A DNA stretch of 64,000 nt. Source: Pseudolactococcus sp041800635 (GTDB taxonomy: Bacteria; Bacillota; Bacilli; Lactobacillales; Streptococcaceae). Under the pieces are notes generated by a model. It ran no database searches. It was not told where the DNA came from and was given only the letters and a program-made list of their open reading frames with translations. Made by a program: the position numbers and the translations under genes. The DNA is taken from positions 1 to 64,000 of the forward strand of contig CP181259.1 of NCBI GenBank assembly GCA_047833645.1, read 5' to 3'. This document shows, one piece after another, positions 9,457 to 17,628 of the stretch (position 1 is the stretch's first letter; each line of letters starts with the position of its first letter).

Positions 9457-10413
9457 TTAGGCATACCTGCGACTTTCTTTGAGGAGCAGGGCGATAAAAC
9501 AAACGCTACCTAAGACGCCGACGACTAAACTGACTGAAATTTCATAAGGGGCGATGACGAGTCGACCGATCATGTCGCAAATTAAGAGGAAACTTGCCCC
9601 GAAATAAGCGGTTAAGGGCAGGTTGTTTTTCATTTGATCGCCAAATTTAAGGCTCACCAGATTAGGCACGATAATCCCTAGGAAGGGAATGTTACCTACG
9701 CTGACGAGGACGATGCTTGAGGAAAGGGCGATGATGCCGATGCCAAAGAGCCGCATTTTTTGATAGGAGATGCCGAGGTTGGTTGCCATTTCTTGACCCG
9801 CTGCCATGATGGTAAACTGGTAGGCAAAGAGGTAAATGACGATAAATAAGGGGATCGACAGGTAAAGTAGCTCATAATTGCCCCGCATGACGATGGAAAA
9901 GTTACCTTGTAACCAAGACGCCATGTTTTGTAGCAGTTGGTGCTGATAGGCAAAGAAAGTCGCGATACTGCCAACGATATTTCCGAACATTATCCCAACT
10001 AAGGGGATTAAAATCGTATTTTGACTTGGTAAGTAGCGCGATAGGAGTAAAAATAAGCAAGTGCCCAAGAAGGCAAAGCCAAATGCGACGCTTGTTCGCA
10101 TCAAAAGGGGGGCATTGGGCAGAAAGATCATGACAAAGACAATCCCTAGCTTGGCACTATCCATGGTGCCGGCAGTGTTTGGGGATACAAATTTATTTTG
10201 CATCAGATTTTGCATGACAAGACCTGAAACGCTGACACTGGCACCAGCAATCACTAAACTCAAGGTCCGTGGTAATCTTGACGACAATAAGACAAGATTT
10301 TGGCGACTTGTCCAAGTTCCTAATTCGAAAATCGGGAGGTCGACAAGACCGATAAAGATTGACGAGACGATGAGGATGACAAAGAAGATGATGCCGGCTA
10401 GTTTTTTAGTCAC
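9457..10413 (-). CDS. Iron-siderophore ABC transporter, permease 1
   Basis: FecCD-family membrane subunit, first gene of the operon. It has the conserved features LPRTLSLVIAGASVSVSG near the N-terminus and GNIPFLGIIVPNLV (ATPase-contact loop). I prefer the GTG at 10413, which follows AGAAAGGG by 8 bases and gives a 318-residue protein. A TTG at 10476 would add 21 charged residues and has no ribosome site. Confidence 0.88.
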   Translation of the reverse strand: MTKKLAGIIFFVILIVSSIFIGLVDLPIFELGTWTSRQNLVLLSSRLPRTLSLVIAGASVSVSGLVMQNLMQNKFVSPNTAGTMDSAKLGIVFVMIFLPNAPLLMRTSVAFGFAFLGTCLFLLLSRYLPSQNTILIPLVGIMFGNIVGSIATFFAYQHQLLQNMASWLQGNFSIVMRGNYELLYLSIPLFIVIYLFAYQFTIMAAGQEMATNLGISYQKMRLFGIGIIALSSSIVLVSVGNIPFLGIIVPNLVSLKFGDQMKNNLPLTAYFGASFLLICDMIGRLVIAPYEISVSLVVGVLGSVCFIALLLKESRRYA

Positions 10414-10540
10414 AAGTCTTGCCCTTTCTGCGAGTTTACTTCTTAAAATATTGATACTTGACTGATGGCCGCTCAAAGTTTTTCAGTCAGTTATGAAGTG
10501 CTATAGATTAATCAAAATAGAGGCCTCTAGTTTTGATGAG

Positions 10541-10595
10541 AATGTCAAAAACTTTTGACATTTTCTATTAAAGCATAATCCCCCTATTTTGGCAA
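10541..10595 (-). promoter_or_regulatory. Siderophore operon promoter with palindromic operator
   Basis: On the minus strand a -35 box TTGCCA (10590-10595) and a -10 box TTTAAT (10567-10572) are 17 bases apart. Four bases downstream of the -10 box begins a perfect 10+10 palindrome with a 2-base centre, AATGTCAAAA / TTTTGACATT (10541-10562), which would cover the transcription start. This placement suits a repressor, presumably iron-responsive, but the protein is unknown. A second near-palindrome in the leader (10511-10537, centred on GAGGCCTC) could form an RNA hairpin. Confidence 0.6.
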
Positions 10596-10667
10596 TAGTC
10601 AGAAATTATTAAAAATAGTGAGCAAAACAGATGTTTTTTTCGTATAAGTAGTTAGAGGATAAAAAAT

Positions 10668-11243
10668 ATGTATGAGATTAGAGAAGCAGATTACCCCATG
10701 AGACCACGTGAACGCCTGAGAACACTCGGTGCAAAGTATTTATCAGACCAGGAATTACTGGCGATTTTATTGCGGACTGGCACAGCTCGTGCATCAGTTT
10801 TGGACTTATCGGGTCAAGTTTTGAATCATTTTGAGACGCTAGAAAATTTTCGCAGGGCCAGTATTGAGGAATTGATGCAAATTTCTGGGATTGGCGAAAG
10901 TAAAGCGGTCGAAATCCGTGCCATGATGGAGCTGGGCAAGCGAATCCAGTCGACTGAACGTAAGCGATATGGCCAAGTCAAGGGTGCCCAGCAATTTGCG
11001 ACGACCTTAATCGATGAGATGTCAGACTTTGATCAGGAGCATCTGGTGGCAGTCTATCTGGATGGTAAAAATCAAATCATCAAAAAGCGGACGATTTTTG
11101 TGGGCACCGTTAACTCAGCCAGTGCCAATCCCCGCGAAATTTTACATTTTGCCGTCAAAACCCTGGCGGCGGGGATTTTGATTACCCACAATCATCCCTC
11201 TGGCGACCCCATTATCCATAGTATAATGAATAATAGTAGTTAA
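10668..11243 (+). pseudogene. radC: radC, 5' part, interrupted by a transposon
   Basis: N-terminal 181 codons of RadC (UPF0758), a JAB/MPN-domain protein once linked to DNA repair. The helix-hairpin-helix region (LMQISGIGESKAVEIRAMMELGKRI) and most of the MPN domain are present. The frame is intact up to THNHPSGDP; after the hexamer GACCCC (11205-11210) it runs 10 codons into transposon DNA and stops. The break falls inside the JAMM metal site H-x-H-x7-S-x2-D: both histidines are here, while the Ser and Asp are in the fragment at 15957-16093. The ATG has an AGAGGA ribosome site. RadC function should be lost. Confidence 0.9.
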
Positions 11244-11346
11244 AGTAGTTTAGGAGGGGGATATTAGGGAGGTTTTTACTTTAAATAAAAATTAACAAGG
11301 TCTATAATTTATAGTAGTTAAAGTGGTTAAAGAGAGGTGGGAGGAT

Positions 11347-12432
11347 GTGAAGGTTCAAAGGATAAAAGTGGAGAATAAGCCATATCCATTGTATTTATTG
11401 CTAGATGAAGAATATCAGGTAATAGAACCAGTAATGAGGTTTATAAAATATCTAGATAATACTGGTAAGTCACCAAATACCATTAAAGCATACTGCTATC
11501 ATTTAAAGTTGCTATATGAGTTTATGGAACAGAGGGGGATTACCCTTAATGATATTAACTTTGAGAAATTAGCAGATTTTGTAGGTTGGTTGAGATACCC
11601 AACAGCAGCAAATGTAATTGATCTCCAGTCAAAAGAAGCCATAAGAGAAGAAACGACAGTGAATACAATTTTAAATGCTGTTATGAGTTATCTGGAATAT
11701 TTAAGTAGATTAGGAGAATTTAAGTCAATTGATGTATTTAAACAAGCAAAGGGGAGAAATTTTAAGGGGTTTTTACATCATATTAATAAGGGTAAATATC
11801 AAAAGAATATCTTAAAGTTAAGGGTTAAAAAGAAGCAGATAAGAACACTAACATCAGAGGAAGTTAAGCAAATTATTGATGCTTGTCATACGAAGAGGGA
11901 TAAATTAATTTTAATGCTTATGTATGAGGGTGGTTTAAGAATCGGTGAAGTGTTATCGCTAAGGCTTGAGGATATTGCCACTTGGGACAATCAAATCCAT
12001 TTAACACCCAGAGACGTTAATGTTAATGAGGCCTATATTAAATTAAGGAAGGAAAGAACAATACATGTGAGTAAAGAACTTATGGCACTTTATACAGATT
12101 ATTTGGTATATGAGTATGGTGAGGACTTGGAGCATGATTATGTTTTTATTTCTTTAAAAGAAGGCTATTTTGGAAAACCACTAAAGTACCAAAGTGTTCT
12201 TGATCTAGTTAGAAGAATAGTTAAAAGAACTAGAATAGAGTTTACGCCGCATATGCTACGCCACACTCATGCAACGCAGCTAATTAGGGATGGATGGGAT
12301 GTTGCACACGTTCAAAAGAGGTTGGGCCATGCACATGTTCAAACAACGTTAAATACCTATGTTCATCTTTCAGATCAAGATATGAAAAATGAGTTTAATA
12401 AATATCTTGAGAGAAAGGAACATAAGAAATGA
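11347..12432 (+). CDS. tnpA: Tn554-family transposase TnpA (tyrosine recombinase)
   Basis: Tyrosine recombinase needed for site-specific integration and excision of Tn554-type elements. The N-terminal SAM-like DNA-binding part (KSPNTIKAYCYHLKLLYEFM) is followed by the catalytic domain with Arg in MYEGGLRIGEVLSL, the box HMLRHTHATQL, a His in RLGHAHVQTT and the nucleophile Tyr in LNTYVHLS. I chose the GTG at 11347, which has AGAGG upstream and gives 361 residues, the length of Tn554 TnpA. Its stop overlaps the tnpB start (ATGA). Confidence 0.92.
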   Translation: MKVQRIKVENKPYPLYLLLDEEYQVIEPVMRFIKYLDNTGKSPNTIKAYCYHLKLLYEFMEQRGITLNDINFEKLADFVGWLRYPTAANVIDLQSKEAIREETTVNTILNAVMSYLEYLSRLGEFKSIDVFKQAKGRNFKGFLHHINKGKYQKNILKLRVKKKQIRTLTSEEVKQIIDACHTKRDKLILMLMYEGGLRIGEVLSLRLEDIATWDNQIHLTPRDVNVNEAYIKLRKERTIHVSKELMALYTDYLVYEYGEDLEHDYVFISLKEGYFGKPLKYQSVLDLVRRIVKRTRIEFTPHMLRHTHATQLIRDGWDVAHVQKRLGHAHVQTTLNTYVHLSDQDMKNEFNKYLERKEHKK

Positions 12433-14327
12433 ATGATTCTAGTAAAAGGAAAATTATCAGTCAGAGTGAGATCAGTAAGAAAATAGCTGCAATGAATGAA
12501 GAATTGCAGGGATTTTGGGCTAATAATAGTTGGGATATAAGGAAATGTCCGCATCCTTCTGCCATAGAATTAAGTAAGAACCCTACTTTAAGAAATCGGT
12601 GGGTTCGTTTTGAACGTGTTAAAAATCTGTGGTTAAGAACAGAATTGAAATATTTTTATTTTTACCATTTAAATAATGGAATATGGAATGCAAAAACTGT
12701 ATGGATTAGAAAAGGAACTGTAATTAATAGAATGTTAGATTTTTTAGATTTAAAGTATCCTAACATTACTTCAATTACTGAAGTTCCTATTAAAAAAGCA
12801 ATGACGGAATATAGGACATATTTGACAGAACAGGGTGTTAGAATTACCACTACTAATTATAAGATTACTGCTAATCAAGAAAAAATAGCTGTAGAAGCTA
12901 ATTCTTACTATGTTACTAATTTAAAACAATTTATGGAGTTTTATGAGGACTTTTATTTTGATGGGGAGGAGTGGGATAAAGACATTTGGGATAGACGTAA
13001 GTTACCTTTGCCAGATGATAAGGTTAATCCGACACAATATGAATATGTAATTAACTTTAAAGGGGTTCGCAATACGTATTTTAAACAACTCGTAAAAAGA
13101 TATTGTAAATTGAGATTAAATACGGATAGCTTTTCCTATGTATGTGATATCGCCCAAAAACTTAAAGAGTTCTTTAATTTCTTGGACATGAATTTTAAAC
13201 ACGTTCAGAGAATAAACCAATTAACGAGAATGGAAATTGAAGCATATTTAAGCGAATTAAATATGATGGGGATAAAGCCTAGCACAATAACTGGGAGGAT
13301 CTCTATATTGGAAGGACTATTTAGTACCCTTCTAAGGCTAGAATGGAATGATATTCCTTCCAAGGTGTTAATCTATCCAGAAGACTATCCCAAAATACCG
13401 AGAGCAAAACCTCGTTTTATAGATGAATACGTTCTGGAGCAATTGAACAGTCATCTTGATAAATTACCCGAATATATAGCTACGATGACTATGATAGTCC
13501 AAGAATGTGGGATGAGGATAAGCGAATTGTGCACCTTGAAAAAAGGTTGTCTATTAGAGGACAAAGATGGAGATTACTTTTTAAAGTATTATCAATGGAA
13601 AATGAAAAAGGAGCATATAGTTCCAATATCAAAAGAGGTAGCTTTATTGATTAAAGTTCGGGAAGATAAAGTTTCATGGGAGTTTCCAGATAGTGAATAC
13701 CTCTTTCCAAGAAAAGATGGATCGCCATTAAAACAAGAAACATTTAGAGACGAGTTAAACAAATTAGCTTATGAGCAAAAAATAGTCGATAAATCAGGCG
13801 AGATTTATAGATTCCATGCCCATGCCTTTCGCCATACAGTAGGAACAAGAATGATTAATAACGGAGTACCGCAGCATATTGTACAAAAGTTTTTGGGTCA
13901 TGAAAGTCCTGAAATGACAAGCAGATATGCTCATATTTTTGATGAAACCCTTAAAGCTGAATTTACAAAATTCAAAGAAAAACTGGTAACTAATAATGGA
14001 GATATAATTGAGTTAGATAATGACAATGAAGTCGATGATGTTGATCTTCAATGGTTCAAGAAAAATATTAATGCACAAGTTCTTCCAAATGGTTATTGCC
14101 GATTACCAGTAATAGCAGGTTCTTGTCCACACGCCAATGCTTGTTTAGATTGTACTCATTTTTGTACAAGTAAGCAGTTTTTATCGCAGCATGAGGAACA
14201 GTTAAATCGTACTGAGGAGTTATTGGCAGTCGCTAAGGAAAAGCAATGGCAAAGGCAAATAGAGACTAATAACCGTGTTAAAGAGCGACTAGAGCAAATA
14301 ATTGGCAGCCTGAAGGGGATTAGTTAG
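12429..14327 (+). CDS. tnpB: Tn554-family transposase TnpB (tyrosine recombinase)
   Basis: Second, larger tyrosine recombinase of the element (632 residues; Tn554 TnpB is about 630). Catalytic motifs sit in the C-terminal half: Arg in QECGMRISELCTLKKG, HAHAFRHTVGTRM, HxxG-like FLGHESPEMTSRYAHIF with the Tyr nucleophile. The extreme C-terminus has a Cys-rich patch (CPHANACLDCTHFC), typical of this subfamily and perhaps metal-binding. It acts with TnpA and TnpC and is translationally coupled to both: 4-base overlap upstream, and TAG followed directly by ATG downstream. Confidence 0.92.
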   Translation: MNDSSKRKIISQSEISKKIAAMNEELQGFWANNSWDIRKCPHPSAIELSKNPTLRNRWVRFERVKNLWLRTELKYFYFYHLNNGIWNAKTVWIRKGTVINRMLDFLDLKYPNITSITEVPIKKAMTEYRTYLTEQGVRITTTNYKITANQEKIAVEANSYYVTNLKQFMEFYEDFYFDGEEWDKDIWDRRKLPLPDDKVNPTQYEYVINFKGVRNTYFKQLVKRYCKLRLNTDSFSYVCDIAQKLKEFFNFLDMNFKHVQRINQLTRMEIEAYLSELNMMGIKPSTITGRISILEGLFSTLLRLEWNDIPSKVLIYPEDYPKIPRAKPRFIDEYVLEQLNSHLDKLPEYIATMTMIVQECGMRISELCTLKKGCLLEDKDGDYFLKYYQWKMKKEHIVPISKEVALLIKVREDKVSWEFPDSEYLFPRKDGSPLKQETFRDELNKLAYEQKIVDKSGEIYRFHAHAFRHTVGTRMINNGVPQHIVQKFLGHESPEMTSRYAHIFDETLKAEFTKFKEKLVTNNGDIIELDNDNEVDDVDLQWFKKNINAQVLPNGYCRLPVIAGSCPHANACLDCTHFCTSKQFLSQHEEQLNRTEELLAVAKEKQWQRQIETNNRVKERLEQIIGSLKGIS

Positions 14328-14705
14328 ATGGTTAAACAGGTACGAAATACAGAGGAAATTGTGCGTTTGGCAAAGCAAAAGTCCAGGCGGACTAGAGAAA
14401 ATGTAGACAAGGTTATCTCTAAACTATCGCTTGAAGGTAAGACTATTAATTTTAACACAGTTGCAAAGGAAGCTAATGTTTCTAAATCATGGCTTTATAA
14501 GGAACATGATATTAGGCAAAGGATTGAATCTCTCCGAAAACAGCAAAAAACAGAAAATGTAATATCAAAACCCAAGAAAAGCTCCCGTTCTGAAGAAGTC
14601 CTTATTAAAACCTTAAAAACAAGAGTAAAGGAATTAGAAGAGGAAAATATAAGATTAAGGAACCAGATCCAAAAATTATACGGAGATTTGTACATTAGAG
14701 AATAG
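14328..14705 (+). CDS. tnpC: Tn554-family accessory transposition protein TnpC
   Basis: Small basic protein of 125 residues, the length of Tn554 TnpC, which affects the efficiency and orientation of transposition. An N-terminal helix-turn-helix-like part (TVAKEANVSKSWLYKEHDI) is followed by a C-terminal coiled coil (LKTRVKELEEENIRLRNQIQ). It starts directly after the tnpB stop. The DNA-binding role is inferred from the motif. Confidence 0.85.
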   Translation: MVKQVRNTEEIVRLAKQKSRRTRENVDKVISKLSLEGKTINFNTVAKEANVSKSWLYKEHDIRQRIESLRKQQKTENVISKPKKSSRSEEVLIKTLKTRVKELEEENIRLRNQIQKLYGDLYIRE

Positions 14706-14774
14706 TTAATCTATGAGTTTCACCAACTTGTGCTTTGAACTTTGAAGTGTTAAAATTAATATACTATTAATCGA

Positions 14775-14984
14775 AAGGAGAGATGGGTGGACAATGAAGA
14801 ACTAATCTAATTTTTAACAAATGAAATAGTATATTTCAGTTTAAAAACTTAGGATTAGTCTGCCCATTTTTCCATATACTAAATAAATGTAAGACTGAAT
14901 AGCTAAAAAGGCTAAATAGTTTTATTTGAGTGTCTTAAAAAGTGACATGACTAATCCTTCCAACATTATTTGGGAGGATTTTTT
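14775..14984 (+). promoter_or_regulatory. Putative ribosome-controlled attenuator upstream of lnu
   Basis: The leader has an AAGGAG site (14775-14780) and, 6 bases on, a short frame GTG...TAA (14787-14810, peptide MDNEELI); other tiny frames start at 14783 and 14794. ACTAATC (14801-14807) inside the frame can pair with GATTAGT (14853-14859), and ATGGGTGGAC (14783-14792) with GTCTGCCCAT (14858-14867). The same GGATTAGTC (14852-14860) is perfectly complementary to GACTAATCC (14949-14957), the 5' side of the terminator. A stalled ribosome would free that strand and disrupt the terminator. Confidence 0.6.
14953..14984 (+). terminator. Attenuator terminator before lnu
   Basis: Ten-pair stem (AATCCTTCCA / TGGGAGGATT, one G-U pair) with a T run, 40 bases before the lnu start. 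Its 5' strand is shared with the antiterminator described above. Confidence 0.75.
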
Positions 14985-15023
14985 ATTTCTCCCTGAATCA
15001 AAATAAAGAAAGAAGGAATCGAA

Positions 15024-15827
15024 TTGTTAAAACAAAAGGAACTAATGGCAAGGGTTAAGGAACTTGTCCAGTCAGATGAACGAATATCTGCTTGTATGAT
15101 GTATGGCTCTTTTACAAAAGGAGAGGGAGATCAATACTCTGATATAGAATATTACGTTTTTCTAAAAGATGATACAATTTCCACCTTTGATTCAGCAAAA
15201 TGGCTAAATGAAGTCGCTTCCTACACTTTACTCTATCAAAATGAGTACGGTACGGAAGTAGTAATTTTTGAAAATCTAATACGTGGTGAATTTCATTTCC
15301 TTTCCGAAAACGAAATGAATATTATTCCTTCATTCAAAGAATCAGGCTACATTCCTGACACAAAAGCAATGTTTATTTATGATGAAACAGGACAACTAGA
15401 ATTGTATTTATCAGAGTTGGAAGGTCCGGGACCAAATAGACTTACAGAAGAAAACGTAAATTTTTTATTGAATAATTTTTCCAACCTATGGTTAATGGGG
15501 ATTAATGTTCTTAAAAGAGGGGAAAATGCACGTTCACTGGAACTTTTATCTCAATTACAAAAAAATATACTACAACTCATTCGAATTGCGGAAGAAAATG
15601 CCGATAATTGGTTTAATATGACAAAGAATCTTGAAAAAGAAATTAGTCCTGAAAACTATGAAAAGTTTAAAAAGACTACTGCCCGATTAAATGAATTAGA
15701 ACTATATGAAGCCTATAAGAACTCTTTGCTTCTCGTTATGGAACTTCGAAATCTCGTTGAAAAACAGTATCAATTAACCATTAGCGATGATTTTTTAGGC
15801 AAACTGTTTAATTATATGAACGAATAA
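15024..15827 (+). CDS. lnu(G): Lincosamide nucleotidyltransferase, Lnu(G)-like
   Basis: Transfers a nucleotide to lincosamides such as lincomycin and so inactivates them. The 267-residue protein has the nucleotidyltransferase motif GSFTKGEGDQYSDIEYYVF (about residues 28-46) and a second acidic position in EVVIFENLIRGEFHFLSE. It is clearly homologous to Lnu(B) of the same length but differs at many positions; from memory, the degree of difference and the Tn554-type carrier fit Lnu(G). The TTG start has AAGGA 7 bases upstream, as in lnu(B). It is cargo of the transposon; the leader suggests drug-dependent induction. Confidence 0.88.
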   Translation: MLKQKELMARVKELVQSDERISACMMYGSFTKGEGDQYSDIEYYVFLKDDTISTFDSAKWLNEVASYTLLYQNEYGTEVVIFENLIRGEFHFLSENEMNIIPSFKESGYIPDTKAMFIYDETGQLELYLSELEGPGPNRLTEENVNFLLNNFSNLWLMGINVLKRGENARSLELLSQLQKNILQLIRIAEENADNWFNMTKNLEKEISPENYEKFKKTTARLNELELYEAYKNSLLLVMELRNLVEKQYQLTISDDFLGKLFNYMNE

Positions 15828-15831
15828 ATAA

Positions 15832-15871
15832 AAAGCCTGTATCTCAAGTGATAACTAAGATACAGGCTTTA
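15832..15871 (+). terminator. Terminator after lnu
   Basis: Stem AAAGCCTGTATCT / AGATACAGGCTTT (13 pairs) with a 13-base loop, A- and T-flanked, so it may work in both directions. Confidence 0.8.
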
Positions 15872-15956
15872 ATTGTTATTTACTTTAAATACATGTTCTC
15901 AAAGTGAAAGTATTGATTTTAATGGATTTTTAATAGTTTACTCTTGATAAGATCCT

Positions 15957-16093
15957 GACCGTCAGATGCGGATGTCCTTTTCACAGAGCGTATGGAAAAT
16001 GCCTGTGACCATCTTGGGATTACCTTGATCGACCATATCATCGTCGGTCATCAGCGTTATTTCTCATTTCAAGAAAGTGGCTTGATGTTTTAA
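15957..16093 (+). pseudogene. radC: radC, 3' part, beyond the transposon
   Basis: The frame PSDADVLFTERMENACDHLG through HHIIVGHQRY-type C-terminal sequence ends at TAA 16091-16093 and is the rest of the RadC MPN domain. Joining the two radC pieces at their hexamers (Asp-Pro codons on each side) leaves this fragment one base out of phase: GAC-CG-TCA where GAC-CCG-TCA would be expected. Either one base was lost here after insertion or the true core differs from the hexamers I assign. Confidence 0.85.
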
Positions 16094-16140
16094 AGTTAAA
16101 ATCAAGCAGCAAAAAACACATCCCGATAAGGCACGTGTGA

Positions 16141-16848
16141 TTAGAGATTATAAACCGCATAACGAAAGAAAGCTAAATCTTCGTCACGCACATTGTACAT
16201 AAAGTCTGGATGCCATTGGACGCCCAGAAAGCGGAGATTGGGATCAGCTGACTGCACAGCCTCCACCACATGGTCATCAAGGGACTTGGCAATCACCTCA
16301 AGCTGAGGCGCAATCTGCTTGAGACTCTGTCGGTGGAAGGAGTTGACATGCGCCCTGCGCCCATATATCGGATCAAGTGGCGAGTGTTTATCGATTAAAA
16401 CATCGTGAGACGTCTGCGTCATGGGTTTTTCTTGCCAATGGTTGTGGACATGTTGATTGAGTGACCCTCCGAGGGCGACATTCACCAGTTGCATCCCGCG
16501 ACAGACCCCAACGATTGGCTTGTTTTGCTTGATCGCCTCGTTGATGAGTGCGATTTCAAAGGCATCCCGCTCACGATTATAGTCGTTAGACTTAATCGTT
16601 TCGACTTCACCATAAAATTCTGGGGCAACATTTTGACCACCCGCTAAGACCAACTTATCGATCATCGAGATATAGCGTTTGGCAGTCATAGGATCGCCAA
16701 TGGGAATCATAATCGGAAGCCCACCGACCAGTTGGACTGCCTTGATATAACCTGAAGGGTTATATGAAATGGCCATGTGGCCCATATCATCTCCTGCATC
16801 CCGTCGTTCATTTGCGGCAACGCCGATGATGGGGTGTAAAGTTGTCAT
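16141..16848 (-). CDS. Gamma-glutamyl-gamma-aminobutyrate hydrolase-family protein (class I GATase-like)
   Basis: Peptidase C26/PuuD-type hydrolase of 235 residues. The nucleophile is in GVCRGMQLVNVALGG and the catalytic His in VQWHPDF, followed by Glu-containing VRDEDLAFF. Enzymes of this family cleave gamma-glutamyl amides; the substrate here is unknown. It overlaps the end of rex by 4 bases (ATGA), so the two are co-transcribed. L-lactic bacteria often carry such a gene next to rex, which is the main context clue. Confidence 0.85.
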   Translation of the reverse strand: MTTLHPIIGVAANERRDAGDDMGHMAISYNPSGYIKAVQLVGGLPIMIPIGDPMTAKRYISMIDKLVLAGGQNVAPEFYGEVETIKSNDYNRERDAFEIALINEAIKQNKPIVGVCRGMQLVNVALGGSLNQHVHNHWQEKPMTQTSHDVLIDKHSPLDPIYGRRAHVNSFHRQSLKQIAPQLEVIAKSLDDHVVEAVQSADPNLRFLGVQWHPDFMYNVRDEDLAFFRYAVYNL

Positions 16849-17510
16849 AGTTTATCGGCTGTTTCTTTTTTATCTTGCATGAAAAACAAGAGCGTTTGCA
16901 GTTCACTGGTTAAGTCAACGGATTGAACGGTAATGTTTTCAGGGACTTGGAGCCGTCTCGGTGTGAAGTTAAGAATCCCTTTAATCCCAGCAGCAATCAA
17001 AGTCTCAGCCACTTCTTGGGCACGATCTGACTGAACCGAGATAATGGCAGTCTCGATATTGGCATCAGCAAGATTCTTTTGAATATCCGAGATATTGTAA
17101 ATTGGGACACCATCATCTGTCTTTGTGCCAACGAGCGGGTTGCCCGCGACATCGTAGGCTTGGGTAATCCGCATTTTATTGCGATCATGAAAGCGGTAGT
17201 TGATCAAGGCGCGGCCTAAGTTTCCGACACCGACCAGGGCGATATTGGTTTCGGCTGAGTCGCCTAAGAGATTGCCGAAAAAGTCACGAAGGGCAGTCGT
17301 ATCATAACCATAACCCCGTCTGCCAAGTTCGCCAAAAAGTGAGAAATCACGTCTGACGGTGGCTGAGTCGACGCCTAATTTTGCGGCGATCGCCTGCGAG
17401 TTGGTCCGATCCACCTTGTCGGCCACAAACTGCTTAAAAATGCGGTAGTATTGGGGCAAACGTTTGGCTGTCGCCTTAGGTAAGACTTCATTAAATTTTG
17501 TCACGACCAT
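16845..17510 (-). CDS. rex: Redox-sensing transcriptional repressor Rex
   Basis: Repressor that senses the NADH/NAD+ ratio and controls fermentation and respiration genes. It has an N-terminal winged helix (LPQYYRIFKQF... ATVRRDFSLFGELGRRGYGYD) and a Rossmann NAD domain (ALVGVGNLGRALINY), with a C-terminal helix for dimer swapping. I chose the ATG at 17510 (221 residues, near the family length); GGAGG lies 11 bases upstream. Two direct TTTGTGAA half-sites upstream (17538-17545 and 17559-17566, 21 bases apart) could be part of a Rex operator, though the usual inverted arrangement is not clean. Confidence 0.93.
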   Translation of the reverse strand: MVVTKFNEVLPKATAKRLPQYYRIFKQFVADKVDRTNSQAIAAKLGVDSATVRRDFSLFGELGRRGYGYDTTALRDFFGNLLGDSAETNIALVGVGNLGRALINYRFHDRNKMRITQAYDVAGNPLVGTKTDDGVPIYNISDIQKNLADANIETAIISVQSDRAQEVAETLIAAGIKGILNFTPRRLQVPENITVQSVDLTSELQTLLFFMQDKKETADKL

Positions 17511-17613
17511 AAAAGTAAAAACCTCCATCAGTATTCTTTGTGAATAGATTACCAAAAGTTTGTGAAGTTGTCAAACAAAATCACCTGAGGAATTAGAAAA
17601 ACACGTCCAGTTG

Positions 17614-17628
17614 TGGTAAAATAGACCT
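17614..17628 (+). promoter_or_regulatory. Extended -10 promoter of ydiF, leaderless type
   Basis: TGG-TAAAAT (-10 at 17617-17622) followed by six bases and the ydiF ATG. No ribosome site is present, so the transcript probably starts at or next to the ATG. Confidence 0.65.

Larger units (their letters stand above)
11211..15950 (+). mobile_element. Tn554-family transposon (Tn6260-like) in radC
   Basis: A roughly 4.7 kb AT-rich block with tnpA-tnpB-tnpC and a lincosamide resistance gene, set into radC. The flanks carry related hexamers, GACCCC (11205-11210) on the left and GATCCT (15951-15956) on the right, which fits Tn554-type integration: a 6-base core, no true target duplication and no terminal inverted repeats. 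radC is the established Tn554 target. The gene set and the resistance gene match what I remember of Tn6260. Near the left end an 18-base direct repeat with one mismatch (11233-11250 and 11311-11328) may be a recombinase-binding site. The exact ends are inferred from radC. Confidence 0.85.

Noticed and set aside
16094..16140. Possible terminator between radC and the convergent hydrolase gene
   Set aside because: Only a 4-pair ACAC/GTGT stem without a T run.
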